From positions 620,001 through 684,000 of the forward strand of contig NZ_JBOUVX010000001.1 in assembly GCF_050789285.1 (NCBI RefSeq): DNA of 64,000 nucleotides, given 5' to 3'. The translations under genes were made by a program, and so were the position numbers. Positions 16,773-25,225 of the stretch are shown here, one piece after another. This stretch comes from CAVPWP01 sp050789285 (GTDB taxonomy: Bacteria; Pseudomonadota; Alphaproteobacteria; Rhodobacterales; Rhodobacteraceae). The notes under the pieces are model-generated. The model saw only the letters and a list, made by a program, of their open reading frames with translations. It had not been told where the DNA came from and did not search any database. Positions within the stretch are counted from its first letter, which is position 1. Every line of letters begins with the position of its first letter.

Positions 16773-18710
16773 ATGTTTGAGCGTCTCCTCATCGCCAACC
16801 GGGGCGAGATCGCCTGCCGGGTGATCCGGACCTGCCGGCGGCTTGGCGTGGGCACCGTCGCGGTCTGGTCGGACGCCGACCGCGACGCGCTGCATGTCGC
16901 GCTGGCCGACCGGGCCGTGCGCATCGGCGGGGCCGCGCCGGCCGAAAGCTATCTTCGCGGCGACCGGATCATCGAGGCGGCGCTGGCGACCGGCGCGACG
17001 GCGATCCATCCCGGCTACGGCTTTCTCAGCGAGAACCCCTCGTTCGTCGAAGCGGTCGACGCCGCGGGCCTGACCTTCATCGGCCCGTCGGCCGATGCCA
17101 TCCGCGCGATGGGTCTGAAGGATGCCGCCAAGCGCCTGATGGCGGATGCGGGCGTGCCGGTGGTGCCGGGCTATCACGGCGCCGATCAGGACCCCGGCCA
17201 TCTCGAGGTCGAGGCCGCCGCGATCGGCTATCCGGTGCTGATCAAGGCGGTGGCGGGCGGCGGCGGCAAGGGCATGCGCCGGGTCGACCGGCCGCAGGAC
17301 TTCGTGATGGCGCTTGAATCGGCCCGTGCCGAGGCGCGCGGCGCCTTCGGCAACGACGCCGTGCTGGTCGAGAAATACATCGACACGCCGCGCCACATCG
17401 AGGTGCAGGTCTTCGGCGATGGCACCCGGGCGGTGCATCTGTTCGAACGCGACTGTTCGCTCCAGCGCCGCCACCAGAAGGTGATCGAGGAAGCCCCCGC
17501 GCCGGGGATGACGTCCGAGATGCGTGCCGCGATGGGGGCGGCGGCTGTGCGCGCGGCCGAGGCCATCGGCTACAAGGGGGCAGGGACCGTCGAGTTCATC
17601 GTCGACGGCGGCCGTGGCCTTCGCCCGGACGGATTCTGGTTCATGGAAATGAACACCCGTCTTCAGGTCGAGCATCCGGTGACCGAAGTGATCACCGGCG
17701 TCGACCTGGTGGAATGGCAGCTTCGCGTCGCGGCGGGCGAGGCGCTGCCGCTCGCGCAGGCCGATCTGTCGATCGACGGCCACGCCTTCGAGGCGCGCCT
17801 TTACGCCGAAGACGTGCCGGCGGGCTTCCTGCCGGCCACGGGACGACTGGATCATCTGGCCTTCCCCGATGGCGTCCGGGTGGACAGCGGCGTGCGGGCG
17901 GGTGACGCGATTTCCCCGCACTACGACCCGATGATCGCGAAGATCGTGGTGCATGGGCCGACGCGCGCGCTTGCCCTTTCACGACTTCGGGCGTCGCTGG
18001 CAGGCACGGAAATCGCCGGAACTGTCACAAATCATGCATTTCTGTGCAAACTGGCCGGACACGCCGGCTTCGCCGCGGGCGAGGTCGACACCGGTCTCAT
18101 CGCCCGCGACCTTGCCGCGCTGACGGCCGAGAAGGCCCCCTCCGACGGCGCCGTCGCGGTTGCCGCGCTGACCGCGCTGGGCCTTCCGGCCAAGGGGGCG
18201 ACCGGATTCGCCCTCTGGCAGCCGCTGGCCTGGGAGACGCGCCTTCGGCAGGGCGGCGCGGACCTTGCCGTGCGGGTCACGGTCGAGGGGCCGGCGCGCT
18301 TCGCGGTCGAGGGGGCGGGAAACCGGCTGGTGCTTGACCGCCGCGATGGGGCCTGGTGGGTCGACGGCGAAAAGACGGGGCTTCGCGCGGTGCGCCACGG
18401 GGCCAGGGTCACGGTCTTCGGCGGCGATGCCGCCGCCTTCGAGGTGCCCGACCCCCTTGACCGCGGGGCCGAGGCGGGCGTGGGCGCGGACGTGGTCCTG
18501 TCGCCCATGCCGGGCCGGGTCAGCGCCGTCGATGTCCGGCCGGGTGACGCGGTGGGGAAGGGCCAGCGCCTGGCCGTGCTCGAGGCGATGAAGATGGAGC
18601 ATGTGCTGACGTCGGCCCGCGACGGGGTCGTGGCCGAGGTGCTTGTCGCCGCCGGCGCGCAGGTCGAGGCGGGCGCCCCCCTCGTGCGGCTCGAGGCCGG
18701 CGATGGCTGA
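16773..18710 (+). CDS. mccA: methylcrotonyl-CoA carboxylase, biotin-carrying (alpha) subunit
   Basis: 645 residues. The protein carries a biotin carboxylase domain (MFERLLIANRGEIACRVIRT; KAVAGGGGKGMRRV for ATP; EMNTRLQVEHPVTE), a spacer, and a C-terminal biotinyl domain with Lys607 in LEAMKMEHVL. It carboxylates biotin using ATP and bicarbonate and hands CO2 to MccB. Biotin would be attached by BirA, encoded at 41688. Its stop overlaps the next start by 8 bases. The subunit could serve geranyl-CoA carboxylase, but the ivd and hmgL neighbours favour leucine catabolism. Confidence 0.95.
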   Translation: MFERLLIANRGEIACRVIRTCRRLGVGTVAVWSDADRDALHVALADRAVRIGGAAPAESYLRGDRIIEAALATGATAIHPGYGFLSENPSFVEAVDAAGLTFIGPSADAIRAMGLKDAAKRLMADAGVPVVPGYHGADQDPGHLEVEAAAIGYPVLIKAVAGGGGKGMRRVDRPQDFVMALESARAEARGAFGNDAVLVEKYIDTPRHIEVQVFGDGTRAVHLFERDCSLQRRHQKVIEEAPAPGMTSEMRAAMGAAAVRAAEAIGYKGAGTVEFIVDGGRGLRPDGFWFMEMNTRLQVEHPVTEVITGVDLVEWQLRVAAGEALPLAQADLSIDGHAFEARLYAEDVPAGFLPATGRLDHLAFPDGVRVDSGVRAGDAISPHYDPMIAKIVVHGPTRALALSRLRASLAGTEIAGTVTNHAFLCKLAGHAGFAAGEVDTGLIARDLAALTAEKAPSDGAVAVAALTALGLPAKGATGFALWQPLAWETRLRQGGADLAVRVTVEGPARFAVEGAGNRLVLDRRDGAWWVDGEKTGLRAVRHGARVTVFGGDAAAFEVPDPLDRGAEAGVGADVVLSPMPGRVSAVDVRPGDAVGKGQRLAVLEAMKMEHVLTSARDGVVAEVLVAAGAQVEAGAPLVRLEAGDG

Positions 18711-19566
18711 GCGGGTCGAGATCTTCGAAGTGGGCCCGCGCGACGGGCTTCAGAACGAGGCGCGGCTTATTCCGGCGTCGGAAAAGATCGCGCTCGTCGA
18801 CTGCCTGTCGGGCGCGGGCTTCCGCCGGATCGAGGTGGCCAGCTTCGTCAGCCCCCGATGGGTGCCGCAGATGGCCGACGGGGCCGACGTGCTGGCCGGC
18901 ATCACCCGTGCGCCCGGCGTGCGCTACGCCGTGCTGACGCCGAACCTTCAGGGATTCGAGCGCGCCGTCGCCGCGCGTGCCGACGAGATCGCGATTTTCG
19001 CCTCGGCCAGCGAAGGCTTTTCGAAGGCCAACCTGAACGCGACCATCGCCGAAAGCCTAGACCGGTTCGCCCCGGTGGCCCGGGCGGCCGCGGCCGAGGG
19101 ACTGCCGATGCGCGGCTATGTCTCCTGCGTGACCGACTGTCCTTATGACGGGCCGACCCCGCCCGGCAACGCGGCGCGCGTGGCCGCCGCGCTGTTCGAC
19201 CTTGGCTGCTACGAGGTCAGCCTGGGGGACACGCTTGGGGCCGGCACGCCCGACACCGTCGCCGCGATGCTGCGCGCGGTGCTGGAGGTGGCGGGGCCAG
19301 ATCGGCTGGCAGGTCATTTCCACGACACCGGGGGGCGGGCGCTCGACAATGTCGAGGTCGCGCTCGATCATGGGCTGCGGGTCTTCGACGCGGCGGTGGG
19401 CGGGCTGGGCGGTTGCCCCTTCGCGCCGGGGGCGGCGGGCAACGTGGCGACCGGGGCGGTGCACGCCCGGCTGACCCGCCTTGGCTACAAGACGGGGCTG
19501 GATGCCGGCGTTCTGGCGCGGGCCGCGGAGATGGCGCAGGGGATGAGGACGGTTGGCAATGGCTGA
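18703..19566 (+). CDS. mvaB: hydroxymethylglutaryl-CoA lyase
   Basis: 287 residues, TIM-barrel HMGL family. It cleaves HMG-CoA to acetoacetate and acetyl-CoA, the last step of leucine breakdown. Seen: EVGPRDGLQNEARLI (metal Asp and the active-site Arg), IEVASFVSPRWVPQMAD, SLGDTLGAGTP, GHFHDTGGRALDN (metal His pair), and the catalytic Cys loop GLGGCPFAPGAAGN. Its ATG lies within the end of mccA and its end overlaps the next gene, each by 8 bases with the same sequence ATGGCTGA. Often called hmgL or liuE in other species. Confidence 0.95.
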   Translation: MAERVEIFEVGPRDGLQNEARLIPASEKIALVDCLSGAGFRRIEVASFVSPRWVPQMADGADVLAGITRAPGVRYAVLTPNLQGFERAVAARADEIAIFASASEGFSKANLNATIAESLDRFAPVARAAAAEGLPMRGYVSCVTDCPYDGPTPPGNAARVAAALFDLGCYEVSLGDTLGAGTPDTVAAMLRAVLEVAGPDRLAGHFHDTGGRALDNVEVALDHGLRVFDAAVGGLGGCPFAPGAAGNVATGAVHARLTRLGYKTGLDAGVLARAAEMAQGMRTVGNG

Positions 19567-20368
19567 CACGGTCAGGGTGACGCGCGACACGCGCGGTGTG
19601 GCGACGCTGTGGCTGGCGCGGCCCGATAAGCACAACGCTCTGTCCGAGCAGATGATCGACGATCTCACCCGGGCCGCGCAGGCCCTCGGCGCGGACGACA
19701 CGGTGCGTGTCGTGGTCCTTGCCGCCGAGGGGCAAAGCTTTTGCGCGGGCGGCGATCTGGGCTGGATGCGGGCGCAGATGGCGGCCGATGCGCCGACCCG
19801 CGCGGCGGGCGCGCGCCGGCTTGCGCTGATGCTGCGGGCGCTCGACCACCTGCCCAAGCCGCTTGTCGGCCGGGTGCAGGGCAACGCCTTCGGCGGCGGC
19901 CTGGGCTTGATGTCGGTCTGTGACGTGGCCGTGGCCGCCGACACCGCGCGCTTCGGCCTGACCGAGACGCGGCTGGGCCTGATCCCGGCGACCATCGGCC
20001 CCTATGTCGTGGCCCGCATGGGGGCGGCGCGGGCGCGGCGGGTGTTCTTTTCGTCCCGCGTCTTCGACGCGCCCGAGGCGGTGACGCTTGGCCTTGTCGC
20101 GCGGGCGGTCGCGCCCGACATGCTTGACGCCGCCGTCGAGGCCGAGGTCGCCCCCTATCTGTCGTGCGCCCCGGGCGCGCTGGCCGAGGCCAAGGCGCTG
20201 GTGCGCCAGCTGACCGCGCCGATCGACGATGCGGTGGTCGAGGCGACCATCGCCGCGCTGGTCGCGCGCTGGGAAAGCGCGGAAGCCGCCGAAGGGATCG
20301 CGGCGTTCTTCGACCGGCGCGAGGCGTCCTGGACCGGGCCTCGGCCGGAACGGCCGGTCAGAAGCTGA
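19559..20368 (+). CDS. liuC: enoyl-CoA hydratase/isomerase, probable 3-methylglutaconyl-CoA hydratase
   Basis: 269 residues, crotonase family. The oxyanion-hole region reads SFCAGGDLGWM, and the second active-site region is GRVQGNAFGGGLGLMSVCDVAV followed by FGLTETRLGLIPATI; Glu in TETRLGL is in the usual catalytic position. Context (mccBA and HMG-CoA lyase) points to hydration of 3-methylglutaconyl-CoA to HMG-CoA. It is the last gene of the operon. ATG 19559 follows an 8-base overlap with the lyase gene. It ends 11 bases inside the end of the convergent RTX gene, so the two transcripts overlap. Confidence 0.9.
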   Translation: MADTVRVTRDTRGVATLWLARPDKHNALSEQMIDDLTRAAQALGADDTVRVVVLAAEGQSFCAGGDLGWMRAQMAADAPTRAAGARRLALMLRALDHLPKPLVGRVQGNAFGGGLGLMSVCDVAVAADTARFGLTETRLGLIPATIGPYVVARMGAARARRVFFSSRVFDAPEAVTLGLVARAVAPDMLDAAVEAEVAPYLSCAPGALAEAKALVRQLTAPIDDAVVEATIAALVARWESAEAAEGIAAFFDRREASWTGPRPERPVRS

Positions 20369-22601
20369 AGTCGAACCCGTCGGCGCCGATGTCGTCCGCG
20401 AAGGCCATGGGGCTCGCGATCAGCCAGGAATAGCGTTCTAGAAAAGCGTCCATCTCGGCGGATTGCGCCGCGTCTCCGCCGACGAGAACGTCGTCGCCGT
20501 CCTGGCCCGCAAGGGCATCGTCGCCCGCACCGCCGAAGATGAAGTCGTCGCCGGCGCCGCCGTCGAGGGCGTCGGCCCCGGCGCCCCCCGACAGGGTGTC
20601 GTCGTGGTTCGAGGCCCAGACCGTGTCGTCGCCCCCCATCGCGTCGATCTGCTGCCCGGCAGGGCCGTTCGAGGAAAAGATGGTCTCGGCGCCGTCCGTG
20701 GCCGTCAGCGTCAGCACGTCCTCCCAGTTCCTCATGTCGATGACCGCGGCCGTGCCGACGGCGATCACGTCCGCCCCGTCGGCGTTGCCGAAGACGATGT
20801 CGCCGGGATCGTCGACAAGGATCCGGTCGCGGCCCGCCCCGCCATACAGCCGGTCGCCGCCGCTGCCGCCGTCGATCGTGTCGGCGCCCGCGCCGCCGTA
20901 AAGCGTGTCGCGCCCCGCGCCGCCCAGCAGGTGGTCGTCCGCGCCGTAGCCGCTGATCGTGTCGTCGCCGTCGCCACCCTCGATGGTGTCGGCGCCCTCG
21001 CTGCCCTGCATGAAGTCGTCGCCGCGCGCGATGCCCGCGTCAGCGGGCGTGATCCGCACCGTCGACGACGGCGTTTCGATGATGCGCCCCGCCCCCTGAT
21101 CGCCCTCGCGGCCAAGGGTGAGGGTCACGAACTCGTCGTATTCCAGCGCGTCGTCCACGATCGTCTGCAAGGTGATTTCGGCCGTATGCGTGTTCAGGGT
21201 GCCCCAGCCGATCACCCCGGCGAACGAGGTTCCGGGGGCGAAGTCCGTGAACGTCAGGTTGCCGCCAAGCTCGACCGACCAGCGCACACCGCCTTCGGTG
21301 AAGTCGGCGCCGACCATGCCCACCGTCAAGACGATCGCGTCGCCTTCGACGCCGCCGCTTTCCAGCCGCGACCAGACGATCGATTCGACAAGGTCGACCG
21401 CCCCGCCGCCCGCGATCCCTTCGACATGGGGTCCCGGGGCCGTATTGCCGCGGTCAATCCCATCGCCGCTGTAAAGGCCGCCGGTGACGCCGGCCGGACG
21501 CCCAAGACCGTTGCTGCCCGACGCGGCCCGGTCGCCGAAGTCCCGGTCGCCGCCCAGCCCGCCCGCGCCCCTGACCCCCATCAGGCCGCCGTCGCCGCCC
21601 AGCCCGCCGGCGGCGGTGAAGGGGGCCGGCAGGCCGGCGGCGCCGACCACGAGCGATCCGTTCACCGTGGCGCTGCCAAGGTTGAGGATGCCGATCACGC
21701 TTGTGCCGGCGTGTCCGGCGAAGCCGCCATTGCCGCCCCGCCCGCCGTCGCCGCCGTCGCCCCCGGCCTTGGCCGAGGTGAACCATCCAAGGCCGGTGTA
21801 GGCATCCCCGCCCGAACCGCCGTCGGCCCCGCGCCCGCCGCGTCCGCCGTCGCCGCCGTCGCCGCCCGCGCCCCCCTGCGACACATTGCCGTCGAGAAAG
21901 GCGACATGCGTCACCGTGATCGTGCCGTTGTTCACGACCGTGGCCGCATCGCCGCCGTCGCCACCGTTGCCGCCGTCGTCGGCATTCTTGCCGTCGATCC
22001 CGTCTCCGCCGCCAGTCGCGGTCACTCCGAAGGCGCCGTCGGTGCCGCTGAAGGCGGCCGGCACGTTGCCCGGATAGACGCCGTTCGCGCCGTCTCCGCC
22101 GGCTTCCGCGATGGCGGTGTTGCCGTCGAACTCGATGCGTTCAAGCGCCAGCGTCCCGTCGTTGCGGATCGACGCGAAGGCCGCGCGCCCGTCGGCGGCG
22201 TGGCCGCCCGATCCGCTGCCGTTGGCGGCCTGACCGCCGATGAGGGACGCGCCATCGATCAGGTTCAGATTGCGGAACGTCGCCGATGCGCCGGCCTCGA
22301 CGAAGAAATGCGCGGTCTGCCCGTTCGCGTCGATGGTGACGGGGGGGCGGCCGCCGGCCTCGCCGGGGTTGCCGTCGATCGTCAGCGCGCCGCCCGCGGC
22401 GGCGATCGTGATGCCGCCGAACCCGGACAGGGTGTTCGCCGAGGTCTGGCTGCTCAGCTGGACAGGTCCAAGGCCGGCCAGAAACGTGACCGTGTCGTCT
22501 TCGGCCGTTCCGTTGGCCAGGGCCACCGCCTCGCGCAGCGACAAAAGGCCGTCATCGGGGTCGACAATATCGGCCGTTGTCGTGACGGTAATTGTCGCCA
22601 T
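20358..22601 (-). CDS. large secreted RTX-type calcium-binding, glycine-rich beta-helix protein
   Basis: 747 residues. It starts MATITVTTTADIVDPDDGLL, with the DGLLSLREAVALAN pattern of CSLREA-type surface proteins. A right-handed beta-helix-like segment (about 60-150) is followed by a glycine-rich stretch of some 200 residues built on GG-D-GG-N-GG-R units, a Calx-beta-like segment (about 410-500), and two blocks of RTX nonapeptides (GGAGADTIDGGSGGD; GGAGDDFIFGGAGDD). No N-terminal signal peptide is seen; the acidic/aromatic end DDIGADGFDFSF is typical of type I secretion. No type I exporter is in the window. The upstream GTG (22616) is possible, but ATG 22601 has a TGGAAG-like ribosome site. 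Role unknown: adhesin, ice-binding or enzyme carrier are all possible. Confidence 0.82.
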   Translation of the reverse strand: MATITVTTTADIVDPDDGLLSLREAVALANGTAEDDTVTFLAGLGPVQLSSQTSANTLSGFGGITIAAAGGALTIDGNPGEAGGRPPVTIDANGQTAHFFVEAGASATFRNLNLIDGASLIGGQAANGSGSGGHAADGRAAFASIRNDGTLALERIEFDGNTAIAEAGGDGANGVYPGNVPAAFSGTDGAFGVTATGGGDGIDGKNADDGGNGGDGGDAATVVNNGTITVTHVAFLDGNVSQGGAGGDGGDGGRGGRGADGGSGGDAYTGLGWFTSAKAGGDGGDGGRGGNGGFAGHAGTSVIGILNLGSATVNGSLVVGAAGLPAPFTAAGGLGGDGGLMGVRGAGGLGGDRDFGDRAASGSNGLGRPAGVTGGLYSGDGIDRGNTAPGPHVEGIAGGGAVDLVESIVWSRLESGGVEGDAIVLTVGMVGADFTEGGVRWSVELGGNLTFTDFAPGTSFAGVIGWGTLNTHTAEITLQTIVDDALEYDEFVTLTLGREGDQGAGRIIETPSSTVRITPADAGIARGDDFMQGSEGADTIEGGDGDDTISGYGADDHLLGGAGRDTLYGGAGADTIDGGSGGDRLYGGAGRDRILVDDPGDIVFGNADGADVIAVGTAAVIDMRNWEDVLTLTATDGAETIFSSNGPAGQQIDAMGGDDTVWASNHDDTLSGGAGADALDGGAGDDFIFGGAGDDALAGQDGDDVLVGGDAAQSAEMDAFLERYSWLIASPMAFADDIGADGFDFSF

Positions 22602-22737
22602 AATCTGTGCTTCCACTTCAATACCTTGAAAGTCTTGTCACATCTGACGCTGGGTCAACCCCTGATTTTCTCGATCGGGCATATTTCCCACACGGATGCG
22701 GCCCGGTTTCCGGGGCCAGTTTGACGGTCTGCGTGGA

Positions 22738-22766
22738 TTGACCCTCCCCGGTCACGGGATTAGGAC
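22738..22766 (+). promoter_or_regulatory. candidate promoter of the nuo operon
   Basis: TTGACC (22738-22743), a 17-base spacer and TAGGAC (22761-22766). It precedes nuoA by about 40-50 bases. A second TTGACG at 22721 has no matching -10 box. The -35 is good and the -10 is weak. Confidence 0.5.
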
Positions 22767-22782
22767 TTGGCCAACTGAGAAC

Positions 22783-22797
22783 ATGCGACGAACGCAT
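22783..22797 (+). promoter_or_regulatory. short inverted repeat in the nuoA leader
   Basis: ATGCG-ACGAA-CGCAT is a perfect 5-base stem with a 5-base loop, ending 4 bases before the AAGGAG ribosome site (22802-22807). It could be a small leader hairpin or a protein site. Confidence 0.35.
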
Positions 22798-22814
22798 GGA
22801 GAAGGAGCCGAGAC

Positions 22815-23180
22815 GTGGACGATCTCTTGCGGGAATACCTCCCGATCCTGATCTTTCTGGCGATGGCCATCGGCCTGGGGCTCGTGCTGATCCTTGCCGC
22901 GGCGGTGATCGCGGTCCGCAACCCCGACCCCGAGAAGGTCAGCGCCTACGAGTGCGGGTTCAACGCCTTCGACGACGCGCGGATGAAGTTCGACGTGCGG
23001 TTCTACCTCGTGTCGATCCTGTTCATCATCTTCGACCTCGAGATCGCGTTCCTGTTCCCGTGGTCGGTGGCCTTCGGCGAGATCAGCATGACCGCCTTCT
23101 GGTCGATGATGGTCTTCCTGGCCGTGCTGACGGTCGGCTTCGCCTATGAATGGAAGAAGGGGGCGCTGGAATGGGAATAG
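22815..23180 (+). CDS. nuoA: NADH-quinone oxidoreductase subunit A
   Basis: 121 residues, three transmembrane helices. Part of the membrane arm of complex I next to the quinone site. The Cys-containing loop is PEKVSAYECGFNAFDDARMK, and RFYLVSILFIIFDLEIAFLF is the conserved second helix with its acidic residues. GTG start at 22815 with AAGGAG 7 bases upstream. First gene of the nuo operon; overlaps nuoB by 10 bases. Confidence 0.96.
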   Translation: MDDLLREYLPILIFLAMAIGLGLVLILAAAVIAVRNPDPEKVSAYECGFNAFDDARMKFDVRFYLVSILFIIFDLEIAFLFPWSVAFGEISMTAFWSMMVFLAVLTVGFAYEWKKGALEWE

Positions 23181-23695
23181 CCGCCACCGCCGGACCCGAC
23201 AAGGACGTCGCCGCCCGGCAGCTCAACGCCGAGTTGCAGGACAAGGGGTTCCTGCTGACCTCGACCGACGACATCATCAACTGGGCGCGCACCGGATCGC
23301 TGCACTGGATGACCTTCGGTCTGGCCTGCTGCGCGGTCGAGATGATGCACACCTCGATGCCGCGCTACGACCTCGAACGCTTCGGCACCGCGCCACGCGC
23401 CTCGCCGCGGCAGTCGGATCTGATGATCGTGGCGGGGACGCTGACCAACAAGATGGCGCCGGCCCTGCGCAAGGTCTACGACCAGATGCCCGAGCCGCGC
23501 TACGTGATCTCGATGGGCTCCTGCGCCAACGGCGGGGGTTATTACCACTACAGCTATTCCGTTGTGCGGGGCTGCGACCGCATCGTGCCGGTCGACATCT
23601 ACGTGCCGGGCTGCCCGCCGACCGCCGAGGCGCTGCTTTACGGCATCCTGCAGCTTCAGCGGAAGATCCGGCGCACCGGGACGATCGTCCGCTGA
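23171..23695 (+). CDS. nuoB: NADH-quinone oxidoreductase subunit B
   Basis: 174 residues. NuoB (PSST) carries iron-sulfur cluster N2, which reduces quinone. The ligands are in MTFGLACCAVEMMH (two adjacent Cys), ISMGSCANGGGYYHYSYSVV and YVPGCPPTAEALL. ATG 23171 gives an N-terminus like relatives (MGIAATAGPDKDVA) and overlaps nuoA; an upstream in-frame ATG at 23150 would add seven residues lying inside nuoA and is less likely. Confidence 0.96.
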   Translation: MGIAATAGPDKDVAARQLNAELQDKGFLLTSTDDIINWARTGSLHWMTFGLACCAVEMMHTSMPRYDLERFGTAPRASPRQSDLMIVAGTLTNKMAPALRKVYDQMPEPRYVISMGSCANGGGYYHYSYSVVRGCDRIVPVDIYVPGCPPTAEALLYGILQLQRKIRRTGTIVR

Positions 23696-23729
23696 GGCGG
23701 GCCCGCGCGCCATCAAGGAAGGACAAGCC

Positions 23730-24341
23730 ATGAGCGAAGCGCTTCGCGAGCTAGCCGGTCATATCGAGGCCAAGCGCCCCGACTGCGTCCTGTCGTGGGA
23801 GATCGCGCAGGGCGAGCTGACGCTGCAGGTCGCCCCCTCGACGCTGGTCAGCTTCGTGGAATTCCTCAGGGTCGACCGCGGGTGCCGTCTGTCGACTCTG
23901 GTCGACATCACCGCCGTCGACCACCCCGAACGCGAGGCCCGCTTCGACGTCGTCTATCACTTCCTGTCGATGTACCAGAACCACCGCATCCGCCTGAAGC
24001 TGCAGGCGCGCGAGGACGACATGGTGCCGTCGATCGTGTCCGTGCACCCTTCGGCCGGCTGGTTCGAGCGCGAGGTCTTCGACATGTTCGGCATCCTCTT
24101 CTCGGGGCACCCGGACCTGCGGCGCCTTCTGACGGACTACGGCTTTCGCGGCCATCCCCTGCGCAAGGACTTCCCGACGACGGGGTATGTCGAGGTGCGC
24201 TATGACGAGGCGCAGAAGCGCGTGGTCTACGAACCCGTGAAGCTGGTGCAGGAGTATCGGAACTTCGATTTCATGAGCCCCTGGGAAGGGGCGCAGTACA
24301 TCCTGCCGGGCGACGAGAAGGCCAAGGCGGGCGGGGCCTGA
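23730..24341 (+). CDS. nuoC: NADH-quinone oxidoreductase subunit C
   Basis: 203 residues. NuoC (30-kDa subunit) is a peripheral-arm subunit without cofactors. The signature is EREVFDMFGILFSGHPDLRR followed by GFRGHPLRKDFPTTGYVEV. It is separate from NuoD, as in other alphaproteobacteria. AAGGAAGG precedes ATG 23730. A sulfotransferase gene starts 2 bases after its stop, splitting nuoC from nuoD. Confidence 0.96.
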   Translation: MSEALRELAGHIEAKRPDCVLSWEIAQGELTLQVAPSTLVSFVEFLRVDRGCRLSTLVDITAVDHPEREARFDVVYHFLSMYQNHRIRLKLQAREDDMVPSIVSVHPSAGWFEREVFDMFGILFSGHPDLRRLLTDYGFRGHPLRKDFPTTGYVEVRYDEAQKRVVYEPVKLVQEYRNFDFMSPWEGAQYILPGDEKAKAGGA

Positions 24342-24343
24342 GG

Positions 24344-25225
24344 ATGACGAAGGCCGCCACAGTCGTGCTGGGCGTCGGCGCCACCAAGTCGGGGACAAGC
24401 TGGCTTTACCGCTATCTTGCCGATCATCCCGGCTGCCATCTGCGCACGATCAAGGAACTGCACTATTTCGACGGCGTCGAGAAGGGCAACCTTTCCGACC
24501 AGGCCGCCGACCGCCGGCGCGAGGTGGCGGCGATCCAGGCGCGCATCGATGCGGGCCGGGCGGGCGCCGGCGCGCAGGCGCGGCTGCGCGATCGCGCCGA
24601 CTGGGCGCGGGTGCTTGACAGCGGGCGCGAGGACGAGGCCGCCTATCTTGGTTATCTCGACGACGGCCGCGGCACCCGGTCGGTGGTGGGCGAGGTGACG
24701 CCGGCCTATGCGCTTCTGCCCGAAGAGCGGCTGCGCGCCATGGCCGGCCTGGGCGGGCGCGACGTGCGCTTCGTCTATCTGATGCGCGACCCCGTCGCGC
24801 GGCTCTGGAGCCACGTGCGCATGATCGCGGGTCGCCGCGCGCCGGACGGGGCGGTGTCGCGCCGCCGCTGCGACCGTATCCTTGCGCGAACGCTCGCCGG
24901 CGAAGAGACCCAGATCGAGGCGCGCGGCGATTATCGCGCGGCGCTTGAAAAGCTCGCCCGCGCGATCGACCCGTCGCGCCTTCTGGTGCTGGTCTTCGAG
25001 GATCTGGTGGGCGGCGACGCCACGGCCCGGCTGTGCGCCTTTCTGGGCCTCGCGCCGCGCGCGCCGGACCTTGCTCCGGTGCATGCCGGCCAACCGATGC
25101 CGATGACGCCCGCGCAGGCGCACGCCGCGCGCGACTGGCTTGCGCCGCAATACGACTTCGTCGCCGACCGACTGGGCCACCGCCCCGCGGGCTGGCGCTT
25201 TGACCTCGCAGAGGTGGGATCATGA
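24344..25225 (+). CDS. sulfotransferase-family protein inserted in the nuo operon
   Basis: 293 residues. The 5'-phosphosulfate-binding loop reads GVGATKSGTSWLYRYL, with Lys15 in the P-loop-like position, and the 3'-phosphate motif reads FVYLMRDPVARLWSHVRMI. KELHYFDG and VVGEVTPAYALL are typical of PAPS-dependent sulfotransferases that act on carbohydrates or lipids. The acceptor is unknown; no sulfated product linked to complex I is known. It starts 2 bases after nuoC and its stop overlaps the nuoD start (ATGA), so it is translated with the complex I genes. Codon usage looks like its neighbours, arguing against a very recent insertion. Confidence 0.83.
   Translation: MTKAATVVLGVGATKSGTSWLYRYLADHPGCHLRTIKELHYFDGVEKGNLSDQAADRRREVAAIQARIDAGRAGAGAQARLRDRADWARVLDSGREDEAAYLGYLDDGRGTRSVVGEVTPAYALLPEERLRAMAGLGGRDVRFVYLMRDPVARLWSHVRMIAGRRAPDGAVSRRRCDRILARTLAGEETQIEARGDYRAALEKLARAIDPSRLLVLVFEDLVGGDATARLCAFLGLAPRAPDLAPVHAGQPMPMTPAQAHAARDWLAPQYDFVADRLGHRPAGWRFDLAEVGS

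Noticed and set aside
21540..21900. CRISPR-like or satellite repeats
   Set aside because: The repetition comes from codons for a Gly/Asp/Asn/Arg-rich protein region; spacing and units are irregular and in frame.
22721..22726. TTGACG as -35 box for nuoA
   Set aside because: No acceptable -10 box at 16-18 bases; TTGACC at 22738 fits better.
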